This document shows, one piece after another, positions 54,801 to 64,000 of a stretch of 64,000 nucleotides of DNA. This stretch comes from Ganoderma boninense (Eukaryota > Basidiomycota > Agaricomycetes > Polyporales > Polyporaceae): positions 3,010,100-3,074,099 of the forward strand of contig CM035306.1 of assembly GCA_002900995.3 (NCBI GenBank), read 5' to 3'. A program made the position numbers and the translations under genes. Position 1 is the first letter of the stretch; each line of letters starts with the position of its first letter. The notes beneath the pieces are model-generated. The model saw only the letters and a program-made list of their open reading frames with translations, made no database searches and was not told the origin of the DNA.

Positions 54801-56344
54801 GATGCTGCTGCAAATTTCGCCAAAGTCAGCACCAACTGGCGAGTAAAAGCCCTCGACGCGTGGTCAAAGCCTCGGACCGAGGCTCCTCCACCGAACACGC
54901 TGGCGCCACCTGCATCGTCTTCTCCTACACCTAGCGTGTCCTCGCTTGTGGATCATGCCCGGTCCATCTCGCTTACGGCGTTGACGCGTTCTTCGACGAA
55001 GCCGCCAGAAGACAAGAGGGGATCCATGCCTATCATGGATCGATCGGATAACTATTCGCCTCCCCCTCGACCGGCATTCTTCCGACCGGTCAGAGACAGC
55101 GTGTTCGTAGCTTCACCGGTTAACCAGGGTGGTGATGGGTCGCCCGTATCAGATTCCGGTTCCGCGGGGGGTGTCAGCTTGCTGTCGTCTTCGTTCAAGC
55201 CCACATCCAACAGAGCTCCAAGTCGTAGCAGCACAGGACCACGCCCGTTGCTGCTGAACTCGTCCTCTCTCCTCACCGGGTCTAGGCCTGAAAGTCCCGC
55301 ACGGTCCCCTCTCTCGCCGTCCGTGGAGACCAAATGGGTGGAGTCCGTGCGCGCGAAACGGCCCAGTGTCGATCATCGCGCTTCTCAGTCCTCTATCTCC
55401 TCTCTTTCTCCATCGGAACCGTACCGCCCGAAGAGGGTGGGCACCCAATCAGACCTCGAGTCGGACAGCGGAAACACTAGCAGGATCGTGCCGATCAACC
55501 GCAACAAGTCGCCTTCTCCGATGGCACGCGCATCTAGACGGACACCGTCGAAACACTCGATCAGCCCCCCAACGCCGCCGAAGACCCATCGTCGCCTCCC
55601 TACCAACGGCTCGGCACCCGAAGACAATGCTCCAGGCAGTTGGGCTCGGGTAGAAGCTCCAGACTCTCCCACCACTGTCGGATCCCCACCCCCTCCTGGA
55701 ACTCCCGACGCAGAGACCATTACAATTACCGATGTGCACGTGAAGCAGCCGGAGTCGCAGCGGCAACGCGGATCCGTTGTGCTCCCCGACGCTAATGACA
55801 TTCCCCTTACAAGCCACGCTCCCGAGTTCAAGCTCGCTCGCAGGCAAGCGACCGTCTCACGGATGTCCCGCGATGCGGAGGCTTCGGACTCCTCCGCCAC
55901 GGAACCCGCTGCAAAGAACGCGAACCTGCGCAGAAAGCGCTTCCCCCCACGCCTGCAGACGCTGCGGAACTCTCGCAGCCCCACCGACCTGTCCCGTCCC
56001 ACCCGCTACCGTCGCACTCGCAGACGCTGGATGTGCCCCCAGATGACCACGACCATGAGAACTCGACTACGCCCCGTGCGAACACGTTCGACGAGGAGAT
56101 GATCATGCCACCGTCGCCCCGGTCGCGCCGCGTGCGCAAGGTCTCGGGTGGGGAGGGCCAGTCGCCAGTCCGGACGCGCAAAATTTCGACGGAAGGACGC
56201 ACTCGCAAGATCTCAACCGAGAGCAGACGCAAGGTCTCGGCTGAACGCGGGACGAACCACAAGCGAGAGAGCGCGGCTGTGGAAGGAGACGACGAGGGCT
56301 ACAACGACTTGCTGAGCGCGTATGAGAGCGAGGATATATCGTGA
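51808..56344 (+). CDS. Apparent IST1-domain / Rab-GAP TBC-domain fusion protein
   Basis: Exons I could verify by phase: 51808-51840, 51884-52128, 52196-52269, 52355-52449, 52500-52615, 52672-52754, 52813-52855, 52907-52982, 53033-53836, then further exons to the stop 56342-56344. Residues 1-187 are a complete IST1 domain: MAVQWDTGRVKGTANQAQMR, RLGQMQDRMDSQAQITHRDI, LLQQGNVALARAKAQKLM, EMHIGVILGHLNELER, ASSIIYAGLQIESKDLHNVR and ARLDQYLYGIARSYNVQW. A canonical 56-nt intron then joins in frame to VNALSPIVDPEIANVIDLAN and the TBC domain: GLPSHPPWLRPRVWRLLLGT, LLRLLYIHSCLNPANRSPQI, EADVFWVFESMVGEFAAL, GLDPGLPHYSFRWLIPLLTH and VLMVWDSLFSRP. A long Ser/Pro-rich tail follows, with TRKISTE repeats at the end and a probable 80-nt intron near 55849. 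IST1 regulates ESCRT-III/Vps4; TBC domains inactivate Rabs. Two separate genes is the alternative; see findings. Confidence 0.75.
53318..53413 (+). repeat. Four 24-nt tandem repeats encoding TPEIRLDx
   Basis: Four units encode TPEIRLDT, TPEIRLDA, TPEIRLDE and TPEVRLEE inside an insert of the TBC domain. Synonymous third-position differences between units indicate an old or selected repeat. Confidence 0.85.
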
Positions 56345-56518
56345 CCTGAGGTCGTTAGCGAAGAGTGATATGTGTCCGATATGTATATGAGTCACGTCTA
56401 TACCCATCTTACAGTAGCTATTGGTATCGTCGCTAGGCTGCAATATTTATTTAGTGCGCAGTGTCCAATGTCCATCCTAGTATGCTATACTGCCGCGTTA
56501 ACGGTCCGAATATAATGC

Positions 56519-57259
56519 CTATGTTTCCGTCCGTCGCTCATTTTCGGTCTGAAGAGCCTCCTGTACGCCGTGGTATACCTCGAGGAGGACTGGGAACCTT
56601 GGGAGTAAGTTCTGAGAGGAGGATTAGGGAGGTTGCCGACTGAACTGTTACGGAGACCACCAACCTCGAATGCAACTTCCAGCTGAAGTGAACCATGGGG
56701 TGTGCGATTCATGGCGACACAGTAATATCGGACGTTCCAGCCATACAGGCCCTCGTTGATGAGGAAGTCTTCTAAGGAAGCCCAGGGAACGAATTTGCGC
56801 GCAGCGAGGAGAGAAACTCCTGCGAATCCCTTGTGCGTCTCGAACTGCACACCCAACGAGGGAAGGATAACCACAGATTCTACATATGGAAAGATTAGCG
56901 TCCAGTGTGCCATATGGTAAAAGATTAACCACTTACCCCACTGGATCTGGGTGGAGCGTGTGTACAGATAAAGAAGCAACACGACGGACAGAGCCACGAT
57001 GCCTGGTGTAGTTGAAGCAATCTGGCCACAGGTCAGCCTTGCCGCCGATGATAGTTCAATACAGCATTTTTCCTACCGTACTCCAGTAGCATGCAACAGC
57101 ACAGACAACACACACGTCCATCCACAGTCCGCGCAAAGCGGGAATTCTGCTGGCGATGGGTCTACGTCGACCGGGCGCCTCTACTCTGTATTCCCGCCAT
57201 GCCTGGCCTTGGATTATGGAGAACTCAGGATGTTCTCTCAGAGGCGTAGTGCGTTGCAT
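56519..57259 (-). CDS. GPI15: PIG-H / GPI15, subunit of the GPI-GlcNAc transferase
   Basis: Subunit of the ER enzyme that adds GlcNAc to phosphatidylinositol, first step of GPI-anchor synthesis. The first exon (ATG 57257-57259) is MQRTTPLREHPEFSIIQGQA and a hydrophobic segment (WMDVCVVCAVACYW). An intron near 57005-57070 leads to the second hydrophobic segment (ALSVVLLLYLYTRS). After another intron the PIG-H core reads VESVVILPSLGVQFETHKGF, RKFVPWASLEDFLINEGLYG and WNVRYYCVAMNRT, then LQLEVAFE. A 55-nt intron with donor GTTGGT gives NLLPRFPVLLEVYHGVQEAL, the expected PRLxxLxxVYxGV end, and the stop at 56519-56521. The unspliced frame would run to 56485 and lose this motif. Convergent with IST1-TBC; divergent from IF-2. 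Confidence 0.88.
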
Positions 57260-57584
57260 TCATGAGCCCGCGACGCGACCTGGGCGTGTGGAAGTCCTGG
57301 TTAGTGTGCAGTGAAAGTAAGCAGCCTGAGGCAATAACCGCGTTCTGACGCTCGGCGTCTATGGAGCGCGACTCCGGCTAACCCCGAGATATATCTGCAG
57401 GTCACGTGCCTGGACATTTCGGACGAGCGTGACGGATCGCTCGCACTCAGTCCTCGACCTCGAGTCTGTCTTGCCTGGCCTCACCCATTCCCGCTCTGCT
57501 TCTTTCTTTTGGTCCGCTTCGATGCAATACTGAAATTGGCCAAAAATCTCCCATTCCCCCCTCACGGTCAAGTCTCCCCCAGCC
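57260..57584. promoter_or_regulatory. Bidirectional promoter region GPI15 / mitochondrial IF-2
   Basis: 325 bases between divergent start codons. No clear TATA; C/T-rich just upstream of the IF-2 start. Confidence 0.4.
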
Positions 57585-60500
57585 ATGCGCCGTTGCCTCC
57601 GGATTGCACGTTTAGGTGTTCGCTCTTCGTCCACTGCAACTGCGACGCAGACGAAGGTACGTGCGCCCACAAAATAGTGACGCCTATGGCTTCTCAAGTG
57701 CGGGTAGCCCAAATGGCAATATGACGTGCAACCGAGCCCGTCCCCCGGAGTCCCTCGGAGCAGAAGCTGGGGGAGGCCTCCCGAACTCACTCGCCCGGCT
57801 GAGAGTCGTCCTTCCGGCGAACAATCTCCGTTTGCAATCCCTCAAAAGCGTAGCTGGGAACGACCCCAACCACCTCGACAAGCGGGAGCATCGAGTACGA
57901 AGGACCTACCTCCTCATCTCGCTGGAAAGTCGGGTCGGAAGGAATTATCTGAAGCTCTTCGCGCTCGCACTACGAGGAATAGGCAACGAGACGGACGATC
58001 ATGGCCTGAAGGTTCAACCTCTTTCCATAAATCTAGGGGAGAGTCTTCCGGTCAGCCTGGCCTCAGTGATATCCTTCGTTCGGACCGCATAGACAAGGCC
58101 ACCGCTGCTCGTGAACAACTTGCCGACTCCGTAACCTCCACCAAACCCGAGAGCGAGTCTCAGGGTTCGAAATCGTCTAGCCAACGGAACAAGGAGTTTA
58201 CTTCACAGATGTTGACTCTCGAGCGGGACGCGGACGACAGCCAGGACTCCCGGAGCCGGCAGAAACGCGTACAGTTCAAGGAGAGAGGGTCGCTGATGTC
58301 TCGCCTGGGCCAGGATACTGAGATTCCAAGCTATTCGAAGAAGTCCCGTACGTCGTCCAGTCAAGTGGCTGTGAAAGAAAGGGCGAAGGCTCCAAAAGCT
58401 CCCAAGGCCGTCAAGCAGGTGAACGTGGATGTCTTCATTCCGAGCGTTGTCACTGTTGGCAACTTAGCGAGATTGCTCAACGTCAGCCTTGGTATGTTCC
58501 TCGTGATAGTTCGTGGAATCATTCGTAACTAAGTCATTTCTCCAAGATACTCTGCGCCGCAGGATGATTCGCGTTGGGATGGAATCTGAAGCCTCCCACG
58601 ATCATAGTATGTGCATTTGACCCTGTGGTTTCAAACTGTCTTAATCTATTTGATAGTGCTCACATCGGATTTTGCATCGTTATTGGCGTTGGAGTTCAAC
58701 CGAAATCCTGTCATCAACGATGAGGCTGCATTTGATATCTATACACCGTGAGTTGAGTGGGGACGTGGTTTTTTGGAGCAACTTACATGAGAATGTTATA
58801 CAGGGCTGCTCATTCGCAACCAGAGACGTTACCAGAACGTCCACCTATTGTCACAATCATGGGACATGTCGATCATGGCAAGACCACCCTACTAGATACT
58901 CTACGGTCAACGTCAGTAGCAAAGGGCGAAGCAGGGGGTATCACGCAACATATTGGTGCTTTCTCGGTCCCTGTCCCGGCTAGCGGCAATAGCGCGGAAC
59001 CAACCAGGACCATCACGTTCTTAGACACTCCCGGCCATGCTGCGTTCTCCGCAATGCGGGCTCGAGGCGCGAGTGTGACGGATGTTGTAGTGCTCGTCGT
59101 TGCTGCAGACGATGGTATCATGCCCCAGACCCGCGAAGTGCTTGACCTTGTGAAGAATTCCAAAGTTGGACTCGTCGTGGCGATCAACAAAGTGGACAAA
59201 CCTGGGGTCGACATCGTAAGCCATTTCCGCGTCTGCTACTGTCGGGTGCAGTTCTAACATTCGGGCACCACTCCCTTCAGACGAAGGTTGAACATGCGTT
59301 GCTCGCTGAGGGTGTGCAGCTCGAGACCTTCGGCGGCGACATACCTTCTGTGCCTGTTTCGGGTCTCACCGGGGAAGGTCTTGATAATCTGGTCGAAACT
59401 ATATCCGCTCTAGCAGAGATGCAAGACCTGCGCGCTGAGCGCGAAGGAATGGTCCAAGGCTACGTCCTCGAGTCTAAGGTCACGAAAGGCCTTGGGTGAG
59501 TGTCTGTCAATTATATGGTTTTACCTAACTGAACAATATGTCGTGCCCTCAGGCCAACCGGCACGGTCCTCGTCCTGCGAGGAAACCTCAAGCCTGGCCA
59601 GCATCTGATCTGCGGTACAACCTCCGCGAAGGTTCGCCTGCTCACGGATTCGAACGGCAAGGCTGCCAAGACGGCATATCCGGGAATGGCCGTGACTGTA
59701 TCCGGGTGGAAGGAGCTCCCAAACGCCGGCGACGAGGTGCTAACAGGGTCGGAGGCGGACATTAAGAAAGCGCTGGCAAACCGTGCTCGCAAGGCTGAGA
59801 TGGAGGCCACCCTCGCCGATCTGGAAGCCATCAACGAGCAGCGGCGCATTGAGCGTGAGAAGCGTGAGGCGGAGGAGGCTGCCGAGGATAAGGAGAAGGC
59901 TCCTGCTCCGGTGCAGCCTGAGGGCCCGAAGGAACTGCGCCTGGTAATCAAGGGCGACGTAAGCGGGAGTGTTGAGGCAGTCGTGAACGCACTGGAGGTC
60001 ATAGGGAACGACGTTGCACGCACGAAAATCATCGCCACCGGCGTCGGTGACGTGACCGAGTCGGACGTCATGCGCGCAAAAGCTGCCGAAGGTTCGTAAC
60101 CACCAATGTCCATATCCACTGGTTCCGCGGCACCCGGTCCCTTACTCATTCCTTGGCCTTTCAGGTGTGGTTGTAGCATTCTCGGTCAAGGTGCCGCGCC
60201 CAGTCGAGAACGAGGCTGCGTCCCAGCACGTCCCGATCGTGTCGTCGTCCATCATCTACAAGCTTATGGACACAGTGACACAGAAGGTCATCGAGCTCCT
60301 CCCACCGATCATCGAGACGCGCGTGACGGGCGAGGCAACGGTACTCCAGCTGTTCGACATCGGCCTCAAGGGTAAGAAGACGACGCAGGTTGGCGGTTGC
60401 AGGGTCTCCAGCGGTGTCGTCGAAAAGAGCAAGCTCGCCCGCGTTATGCGCGACGGGAAGTCCATTTATGGGGGTGAGCTGCCGGTTCTTTGTTTTTCCA

Positions 60501-60766
60501 ACTTCAGTGGTTCCTGGTATGGAGACCGCACCTGAGCGGGACGACCATAGCGATCGCGACGCTGGGATTTGTGCGCGCACGTCGTTTCAAGGATTCTAAC
60601 CAGTGTGTTTTCAGGTCGTCTCGATACCCTGAAGCAGCACAAGAAGGACATGCTCGAGGTTGCCAGAGGCACAGAATGCGGCATGAACCTCGCTGGCTTC
60701 AACGACCTCCGCGTTGGGGACGTCATTGAGATGTACGAGGAGGTATCCTTGCCTGGTAAATTATGA
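57585..60766 (+). CDS. IFM1: Mitochondrial translation initiation factor IF-2
   Basis: GTPase that places fMet-tRNA on the mitoribosome. Exon 1 (57585-57656) encodes a presequence ([20 protein letters not shown]). After an intron, a poorly conserved Ser/Arg/Pro-rich region of about 230 residues leads to [20 protein letters not shown], the IF2-N domain. Short exons ([40 protein letters not shown]) precede the G domain: [20 protein letters not shown] (G1), [13 protein letters not shown] (G2), [18 protein letters not shown] (G3), [13 protein letters not shown] (G4) and [14 protein letters not shown] (G5). Domain II is [12 protein letters not shown], then [20 protein letters not shown] Lys/Glu helix and domains III/IV ([75 protein letters not shown]) complete it. 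Introns fall near 59217, 59495, 60093 and 60472. Confidence 0.93.
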
Positions 60767-60934
60767 TATGTTCACTATAGTCCTGCTACCCAACCGTCTT
60801 AATCGGCTAGTGCTAGTCGCAGTCCTAGATCATCGATACGTAGATCCATAGAAACCACTGTGTCATTTACCATGCATTATATACACACTGCTCTTCTACG
60901 CTCTACAAAAAGATTCCGCTAACTAGTCGTGGGT

Positions 60935-61221
60935 TTACCATGATTCGATAGGTGCCGAGGTCGGCGGGCCGGGCGTTTGCTTTCGCTCGACACCTGCCAG
61001 TGCGATTCTTTGGAACTTTTTCAATTCATCCACAGCCTCGATCAGGTTTTGCTCGATTCTACTCGACAGACTCTGCAGTGGACTTCAGTCACTGATCATA
61101 TAGATTTTATCTCTGATTGACCCACGGGGAAAGGTATGTCTTTTCCCTCACATTCGAGCTATTCAACTATACATCAAGTACACAATTGCGGAAGAGTGGG
61201 AGGGGACACTGGCTTGTCCAT
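60935..61221 (-). CDS. Putative small coiled-coil protein or 3' exon of an unresolved gene
   Basis: The minus strand from about 61070 to the stop at 60935-60937 reads LSSRIEQNLIEAVDELKKFQ, then RIALAGVERKQTPGPPTSAP and IESW. It is amphipathic and protein-like, and is preceded by a good acceptor (TCCACTGCAG) with a branch-like TGACTGA. A possible first exon starts at 61219-61221 (MDKPVSPPTLPQ) with a donor GTGTAC about 130 nt upstream of the acceptor. I do not recognise the family. It may instead be the last exon of a gene extending to about 61660. Confidence 0.4.
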
Positions 61222-61266
61222 TTCCCTCTCTCCACTACAACGCTGCCGTAGCTGCCACTGAAGACA

Positions 61267-61659
61267 TTAAAATATCCTCCTTCGAGCAGGCGTCCCCAAC
61301 AGCGAAATGGCTTTCTGTGAGTCAGTCGTTATCCGGTCTGTGAGATCATCCAACGGACTCCTCGCTGACGGGCTCTTTAATGGACCTCTTTTTTCTCTTC
61401 TCGTTTGTTCTTTCAGTAAAACGTGAATGGATCTGAGAAGTCTGGATCGGTACATCCCCTTGAAATTGTAAGCGTGCAGTAAACCAAAGAGGGTCGGTCG
61501 CTACCTGATGAGGGGAACGCAGGTCCTTCCACGGTTCAGAGATCAAGAGCATAGGGGGTTGGGTTGGCTTGTGAAGCGTACAGAAGTCGTAGTGGTGGAA
61601 GGCTCCAAATCCGGAGAAAACGATGAATATCTCAAAGGCCGAGACAATCGAGCCGGCAT
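61267..61659 (-). CDS. Very tentative multi-exon ORF, unknown
   Basis: One phase-consistent reading starts at 61657-61659 (MPARLSRPLRYSSFSPDLEP), removes a 70-nt intron ending CTCATCAG, and continues VATDPLWFTARLQFQGDVPI, then a basic stretch (NEKRKKRSIKEPVSEES). It could end after another intron at the stop 61267-61269. No domain is recognised; it may be part of the same gene as the exon at 60935. The region 61660-62055 shows no supported gene; a plus-strand frame near 61690-61884 looks protein-like but has no context. Confidence 0.22.
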
Positions 61660-62055
61660 GTCTTCAAAATGTCGCCCGTTTTTCCGTGTGTTCGGCTGAC
61701 TCTATACAAGCCTCAGGTCCTCGCGCACTGGGAGACGGGGACATACCAGACGGACATCTTACCGACGAACGTCTTTATTTACCCCTCAGAGACGTCCAAG
61801 AAAAGTAATTGCACATGGCGATACACCACAGTCGAGGATGTAGCGACCTCGGTGACGTGGACTAGAGCTGAGTACCCGCCTTAACTTAGCTGAACATATA
61901 ATCAAAGAGGGTCTCGGGTGTCTACGCCCCTTCGCTCTCCAACCGCCCAACAGACGGAAATACAATAATCTTAATGCAAAAGGTTATCATCCTTGATTGA
62001 CGAAGGTACTGTCCTACAGATGTGACATGGTTTGTCCAGTGTCGCCGCTCTCGAC

Positions 62056-63575
62056 TCATGGGCGCGCTTTGTTGGCATCGTCCAGGACAAGCTCCTTTGA
62101 ACCAATCGTCCCCGTCCGGCCGCCGACACCGAAAGTAAAGTTTATGTTGCCAAGGTCGCGGTCCGTCTTTTCGAGGAGCGTCCAGCTGCGGTTATCCTTC
62201 TTCCTAAGCTTCAGTTCCAACTTGGGAGCCAGTGTCAGCGTCCGGACGTAAACGTCACTTAAGCTTGACAGCGGGTGCCCGCTGCAGCGTCCGATCACGT
62301 ACTTTTGTGCCATAAAACTTGAACGACGACTCGTCCGCGTTTACGGGGCCCCAGAGCTGTAGTGTTTTGCGGAAGCGCTTCGAGTCAGGGAGGTAGAGGT
62401 CGATGAAGACCTGTGGGATGCGTGTTATTTTGCTTTATACAGTGGCCTGGTGACTACGTGGAGCCGGACCCACCTCAGTCTCCTCTATTTTGACAACGCT
62501 CGTGTTCGGATCGGCCTTCTTGGCAAAAACGGAGGCGTGGACCTCAGTCGGCGTCTGATAGTGGTCAATACGACACTGTGTGAACTCTTCCTGCTGCTAA
62601 TATGCATGGAAGAAATGTCAGCCGAGCGTGCCAACGGAAGGGAGAGTGCAGCGGTCGGCGCCCTGTCGGCCAGCCCAAGGAAGGGGGCCCCGACGGGCAT
62701 CCTGTCAACTTACCGTGTCCGCCCGTTTCTTGGCGACGAATACATGGCGGCCTTTCTTGCATCCCTCAATCTTGAGGAACTCATCGAACTCCAGGACTCT
62801 CCGCTTACAGCAAAGGTAGCCCTTGGGCGAGGTAAGGACACTGTCCCGATCGATCGCTCAGCGGCGGGGGACGTACCTTGCTGCCTTCGTGGAAAATAGG
62901 CTTTCAAGGACCGGTTAGCAGACAGACAGTGACTTCGCAGACAGTGGAATGATCACGGACGGGCGGCGAGCTTAAGAGGAGCCGGGTACTTACAGGCTTC
63001 GGGTGGTACGTACACTCGCTCGCTTCCCCACCCTCTTTTCTGTGCAGGTCGTCGCTCTCGTACACAATGCTGCACCCGTTGTGCTTGCACGTCGTTCCCG
63101 TAGGAACTGCCACTTCCAAGTCGTCCTCCTCTTCCTCGAACTTGGGCGGGACCACCGCCTCCGGAGGCGCTTTCGAGCCGAGGGTTGGGGTGCTTGTGCC
63201 CGACGGAGCGGACGAATACGTCTCGGAGCCGCCCACGGAGGAGGTCATTTTAAGATCAACATGGGGTGCTGGCCTGGGAGGAGGGACCTTGGGTGCCTCG
63301 TCCGTATGTTGGCCGAGAGTGCATCCCTGCCGGACATCGATCCCAAGTCAGTTCCCTGGTCGGGCTTGCAGGTACGCGCGAGGGCATATGCTGGTCACCT
63401 TGATACTCATGAACTCATCGAAGTCAAGAACGGGCTTGTTCACGCCCTTGCAGCAAGACCAGGACTTGAGCCCCTCGTGGAAGACGGGCGCGCCAGGGTG
63501 GTATGTGCAGCTCTCTGGGGAATTGCTTTCTGGATCATAGTCCTGGCCGCATCCCTTATGAGTACAGCGAGCCAT
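62056..63575 (-). CDS. CHORD- and CS-domain co-chaperone (RAR1/CHORDC1-like)
   Basis: HSP90 co-chaperone family with two CHORD zinc domains and a C-terminal CS (p23-like) domain, as in animal CHORDC1; plant RAR1 has the CHORDs only. CHORD1 starts at the ATG (63573-63575): [52 protein letters not shown] and, after an intron, [16 protein letters not shown] Pro/Ser/acidic linker follows. CHORD2 is [28 protein letters not shown] and, after an intron, [20 protein letters not shown], then [16 protein letters not shown]. The CS domain is [54 protein letters not shown] and, after an 82-nt intron, [20 protein letters not shown]. It ends DDANKARP at 62056-62058. All Cys/His ligands are visible. Confidence 0.9.
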
Positions 63576-64000
63576 GGTTGCGTAGACAGAGACAGTCGCG
63601 CGTGTCTGGGTACGTAGAGGGGGAGGAGCGAGGGGAAGGAGAGAGCTTTGGTCGTCGCGCGCTGCAGCGGCGGGGCCAGAAGAGGGAATCGCGATCGAAT
63701 CTACCAGAAATTGCGCACGCGCCTCGCGCACGTGAGTCGCGCTCCTGCATTCAATCGCGTCGCGTCGCGTTTCCTTCGCGCGCCCTTGCTCTCGACGCGC
63801 TCTTTCCGTGCAATGGCACGTCGGGGGCACCGAGCGTGCGTGCAATCAGTATACTAGTCTCTCTGCACCTCCCTCGCCGCTGCTTTGTCAGCCTCAGGAG
63901 CATATTGAATTAACTTTTCGTACAGCACTGCACCCTTCTCACCCATTGAACCTCGAATATGCGTAGGACACTTGCAATGAGGTCGGAAGGGCTCAAAGAC
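63576..64000. promoter_or_regulatory. Promoter region of the CHORD gene and window end
   Basis: Upstream of the CHORD start the sequence is GC-rich with short repeated CGCGTCGCGT-type motifs near 63760. Open frames here have no domain. No further gene can be called before the window ends. Confidence 0.3.

Noticed and set aside
55385..56002. 205-codon minus-strand frame
   Set aside because: Antisense to the Ser/Pro-rich tail of the IST1-TBC gene; no independent evidence.
61640..61884. Plus-strand protein-like frame ending at 61884
   Set aside because: No start context, no domain and no splice partner; conflicts with the minus-strand candidates.

Overview
This is a nuclear segment from a filamentous basidiomycete, most likely an agaricomycete of the polypore type (inference). 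It is GC-rich and gene-dense. Nearly every gene is split by short GT-AG introns, mostly about 45-70 nt, and genes lie on both strands without operon logic. Two families typical of this clade occur: a DUF6533 seven-helix protein and MARVEL-like four-helix proteins with low-complexity tails. I see no transposon, rRNA or CRISPR. One intron-containing tRNA gene is present. Almost all genes had to be reassembled by splicing between frames, so exon edges are predictions from splice signals and frame continuity.

Left third (1-20.4 kb): a partial MFS transporter (-), a MARVEL-like protein (+), a DUF6533 protein (+), an M13 zinc metallopeptidase (-), a mitochondrial scramblase of the AIM25 type (-) divergent from MSS51 (+), the replication factor CDC45 (+), HIS3 (-) and an AlkB-type dioxygenase with CUE and GRF zinc-finger modules (-).

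Middle (20.4-43 kb): an M24 Xaa-Pro peptidase with a membrane anchor (+), the rRNA-processing helicase RRP3 (+), a prolyl-4-hydroxylase-like dioxygenase (-), tRNA-Ser(GCU), the WD40 protein CMR1 (-), the TRAPP subunit TRS130/TRAPPC10 (-), an AIG1/FAR-17a membrane protein (+), argininosuccinate lyase ARG4 (+), a plasma-membrane syntaxin SSO (+), a 75-residue AN1 zinc-finger protein (+) and aspartate aminotransferase (+).

Right third (43-64 kb): a PP4 regulatory subunit 1-like HEAT protein (+), a second four-helix membrane protein with a proline-rich tail (+), a gene that reads in frame from a complete IST1 domain into a Rab-GAP TBC domain (+), PIG-H/GPI15 (-), mitochondrial IF-2 (+), a poorly resolved minus-strand interval, and a CHORD/CS-domain co-chaperone related to RAR1/CHORDC1 (-).

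The genes are mainly housekeeping. Themes are mitochondrial gene expression (MSS51, IF-2, AIM25), membrane traffic (TRAPPC10, SSO, IST1-TBC), amino-acid synthesis (HIS3, ARG4, AAT) and DNA maintenance (CDC45, CMR1, AlkB-GRF). The most unusual items are the apparent IST1-TBC fusion, whose Rab-GAP arginine finger is replaced, and a HIS3 copy with a broken splice donor exactly at a metal-binding Glu codon.
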